A stretch of DNA of 64,000 nt from Paenibacillus sp. J5C2022. GTDB taxonomy: Bacteria > Bacillota > Bacilli > Paenibacillales > Paenibacillaceae. Positions within the stretch are counted from its first letter, which is position 1. Each line of letters opens with the position of its first letter. The stretch is taken from positions 1 to 64,000 of the forward strand of contig NZ_JAOQJC010000034.1 in NCBI RefSeq assembly GCF_025567625.1, given 5' to 3'. Made by a program: the position numbers and the translations under genes. Shown in pieces: positions 62,531 to 64,000 of this stretch. Below the pieces are notes generated by a model. That model was given only the letters and a program-made list of their open reading frames with translations, was not told the origin of the DNA and did not search any database.

Positions 62531-63120
62531 GAGTGTATGTGGCATACGTACGAGGCCGGGAAAGGCCGGTTTGAGGAGTTATAGTGTATGTGGCATACGC
62601 ACGAGGCCGGGAAAGGCCGGTTTGAGGAGTTATAGTGTATGTGGCATACGTACGAGGCCGGAACGGCTGATATGAGCAGCTATAGTGTATGTGGCATACG
62701 CACGAGGCCGGAACGGCTGATATGAGCAGCTATAGTGTATGTGGCATACGTATGAGGCCGGGAAAGGTCGGTTTGAGGAGTTATAGTGTATGTGGCATAC
62801 GTACGAGGCCGGGACGGCTGATATGAGCAGCTATAGTGTATGTGGCATACGCACGAGGCCGGGAAAGGTCGGTTTGAGGAGTTATAGTGTATGTGGCATA
62901 CGCACGAGGCCGGAACGGCTGATATGAGCAGCTATAGTGTATGTGGCATACGCACGAAGCCGGGAAAGGTCGGTCTGAGGAGTTATAGTGTATGTGGCAT
63001 ACGCACGAGGGAGGGAATGGCTGGTTTGAGGAGCAATAGTGTATGTGGCATACGCTCGAAGTCGGGAACGGCTGATATGAGCAGCAATAGTGTATGTGGC
63101 ATACGCACGAGGGCGGGAGC
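62531..63120. repeat. Palindromic tandem array D (50/51-bp period, twelve copies)
   Basis: AGTGTATGTGGCATACG begins at 62532, 62583, 62634, 62684, 62734, 62785, 62835, 62886, 62936, 62987, 63038 and 63089. The core is a hairpin GTATG-TGG-CATAC. Two link types occur: a 51-base unit with GGAAAGGYCGGTTTGAGGAG and a 50-base unit with GGAACGGCTGATATGAGCAG, interleaved along the array. The array fills the convergent gap between the last permease gene and the IclR gene. Links are not unique, so it is not a CRISPR. Confidence 0.92.
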
Positions 63121-63141
63121 GGCCGGTTCACGGTATGGAAA

Positions 63142-63179
63142 AAGCCTCCAATTCCACTTTCGGGTGGAATTGGAGGCTT
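63142..63179 (-). terminator. Terminator for the IclR gene, possibly bidirectional
   Basis: Perfect 16-base stem AAGCCTCCAATTCCAC at 63142-63157 with its complement at 63164-63179 and a 6-base loop. Read on the minus strand it is followed by a T run (from the A run at 63139-63143), as expected for the end of the IclR transcript. Confidence 0.85.
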
Positions 63180-63246
63180 CCTCATTTTACTTGCCCCCAC
63201 TTAACCGCTGTGACTATGCTCCTGCAGATGGAGGCTGTTAAGCTCG

Positions 63247-64000
63247 TCAATGCTGCTGATACACCTTACTGCTCAGCTCCATGCATCCTTGCCGAATCCA
63301 GTCGTGCACCTTGCCCCACATCTCGCCGTTGATCCGAACGACGGGGATCGAGATGCTGAGAGAGGCTACCGCCTTTCCATCACTATCGCGAATCGCTCCC
63401 GCAATACAGTGTACGCCATCTACCGTTTCTCCCATATTGTAGCCGAACTCTTGCTTACGTACCTTCTCAAGCTCCTTCAGCAGATCGCTGAAGGTGGAGA
63501 TCGTTTTGTCGGTCACCTTCTCAAGCTGTTCGTCCGGATAAATGTCGCGCAATTCCTCTTCACTCAAATCAGCAAGCAGCACCTTTCCGGCGGCAGTGGC
63601 ATGGAGTGGCAAGGATGTTCCAAGGCTGTGGTTGAAACGCAGGGAATGAGTGCTCACCTTTTCCCCAATATAATAAAGCTGGTTTCCTGTTCGGATGGAC
63701 AGACTAACAGTTTCATTAATCTCGTCCAGTATTTTTTGCGCAATTTGATAGTATTCACCCGTTAAGCTCGTATTCCGCATGTAACCAGATCGTATAGCGA
63801 ACAGCTTGTATCCGATGCGGAACTGCTTCTTGGAACGATCTGTCTCTAAATATCCCCTATTCAGCATGTTTTGCAAAATGAGATACGTGCTGCTTGGCGG
63901 CATGTTCAAGCTTTTGGCGATTTCTGTTAAGTTGTAGGATTCCTGCTCGCCAGTGAACAGCTCCAATATATCAAGCACACGATCCGCAGATTTTACCTTT
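63247..64000 (-). CDS. IclR-family transcriptional regulator (5' end beyond the window)
   Basis: At least 251 residues on the minus strand. The frame stays open to the window edge: codons before the GTG at 63978 read KVKSADR, the usual beginning of IclR proteins (KVKSADRVLDILELF), so the true start lies outside. The winged helix-turn-helix (NLTEIAKSLNMPPSSTYLIL, near the N-terminus) is followed by the ligand-binding domain with LPLHATAAGKVLLADL and MGETVDGVHCIAGAIRDSDG. IclR regulators repress or activate catabolic operons in response to small acids or sugars. It is convergent with the composite transporter operon; whether it controls it is unknown. Confidence 0.92.
   Translation of the reverse strand, partial: KVKSADRVLDILELFTGEQESYNLTEIAKSLNMPPSSTYLILQNMLNRGYLETDRSKKQFRIGYKLFAIRSGYMRNTSLTGEYYQIAQKILDEINETVSLSIRTGNQLYYIGEKVSTHSLRFNHSLGTSLPLHATAAGKVLLADLSEEELRDIYPDEQLEKVTDKTISTFSDLLKELEKVRKQEFGYNMGETVDGVHCIAGAIRDSDGKAVASLSISIPVVRINGEMWGKVHDWIRQGCMELSSKVYQQH

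Noticed and set aside
62531-63120. CRISPR-like array (regular core with links of about 34 bases)
   Set aside because: The links are of only two types and recur many times, cores carry a simple hairpin, and no cas genes are near.

Overview
The window looks like a chromosomal segment of a spore-forming, moderately GC-rich Paenibacillaceae bacterium (Paenibacillus or Cohnella type). The evidence is a YesM/YesN-type two-component system, three S-layer homology domains on a giant secreted protein, a YhcN/YlaJ-type sporulation lipoprotein, strong AGGAGG ribosome sites with frequent TTG/GTG starts, many binding-protein-dependent sugar importers that lack their own ATPase, and CcpA-like (cre) boxes. 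I found no rRNA, tRNA or CRISPR array. The genus is an inference from gene content only.

Layout. 1-9.5 kb: end of a sugar permease gene, two Gfo/Idh/MocA oxidoreductases, a variant NagB, NagA, and a 1553-aa secreted DUF4838 protein with binding modules; this reads as uptake and breakdown of an amino-sugar glycan and is visibly more A+T-rich than the next region. 9.5-11.1 kb: an IS110-family remnant lodged inside a palindromic repeat array. 11.2-27.3 kb: a Gram-positive polysaccharide-utilisation locus: two permeases, a lipoprotein binding protein, YesM-like kinase, YesN-like regulator, DUF2264 protein, GH88 unsaturated glucuronyl hydrolase, a parvulin-like foldase and a 1722-aa beta-helix protein anchored by SLH domains. 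27.9-33.3 kb: AraC regulator, GH38-like (DUF5054) enzyme, PhyH-family dioxygenase, sugar isomerase-like TIM barrel. 34.1-38.6 kb: YhcN-like lipoprotein, a Tat-dependent gluconate-dehydrogenase-type pair, and convergent tatA/tatC. 39.0-46.6 kb: a tightly coupled operon of unknown pathway (unrecognised protein, beta-propeller, FAD oxidoreductase, SDR, creatininase family). 47.3-49.9 kb: RidA and a lone sugar-binding lipoprotein. 50.2-62.4 kb: a composite operon with one ATPase, a binding protein fused to two putative sugar-binding modules, two separate permease pairs, an NHL/YIP1 membrane protein and a DUF5696 protein. 63.2 kb to the edge: an IclR regulator whose start lies outside the window.

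Two things stand out. First, the 48.5-62.4 kb locus appears to be a composite importer: two binding proteins, two permease pairs, one ATPase and two accessory envelope proteins, whose joint function I cannot name. Second, the gaps between operons carry at least five unrelated tandem arrays, four with basic units of about 50-57 bp and one of 61 bp; four of the families centre on a short hairpin whose arms contain GTA/TAC- or TAT/ATA-type sequence. The three largest hairpin-bearing arrays lie in convergent gene gaps. Similar repeats also enter a coding region (66-bp unit in the 39.0 kb gene).

All calls rest on reading the sequence and on remembered family motifs; no database search was run.
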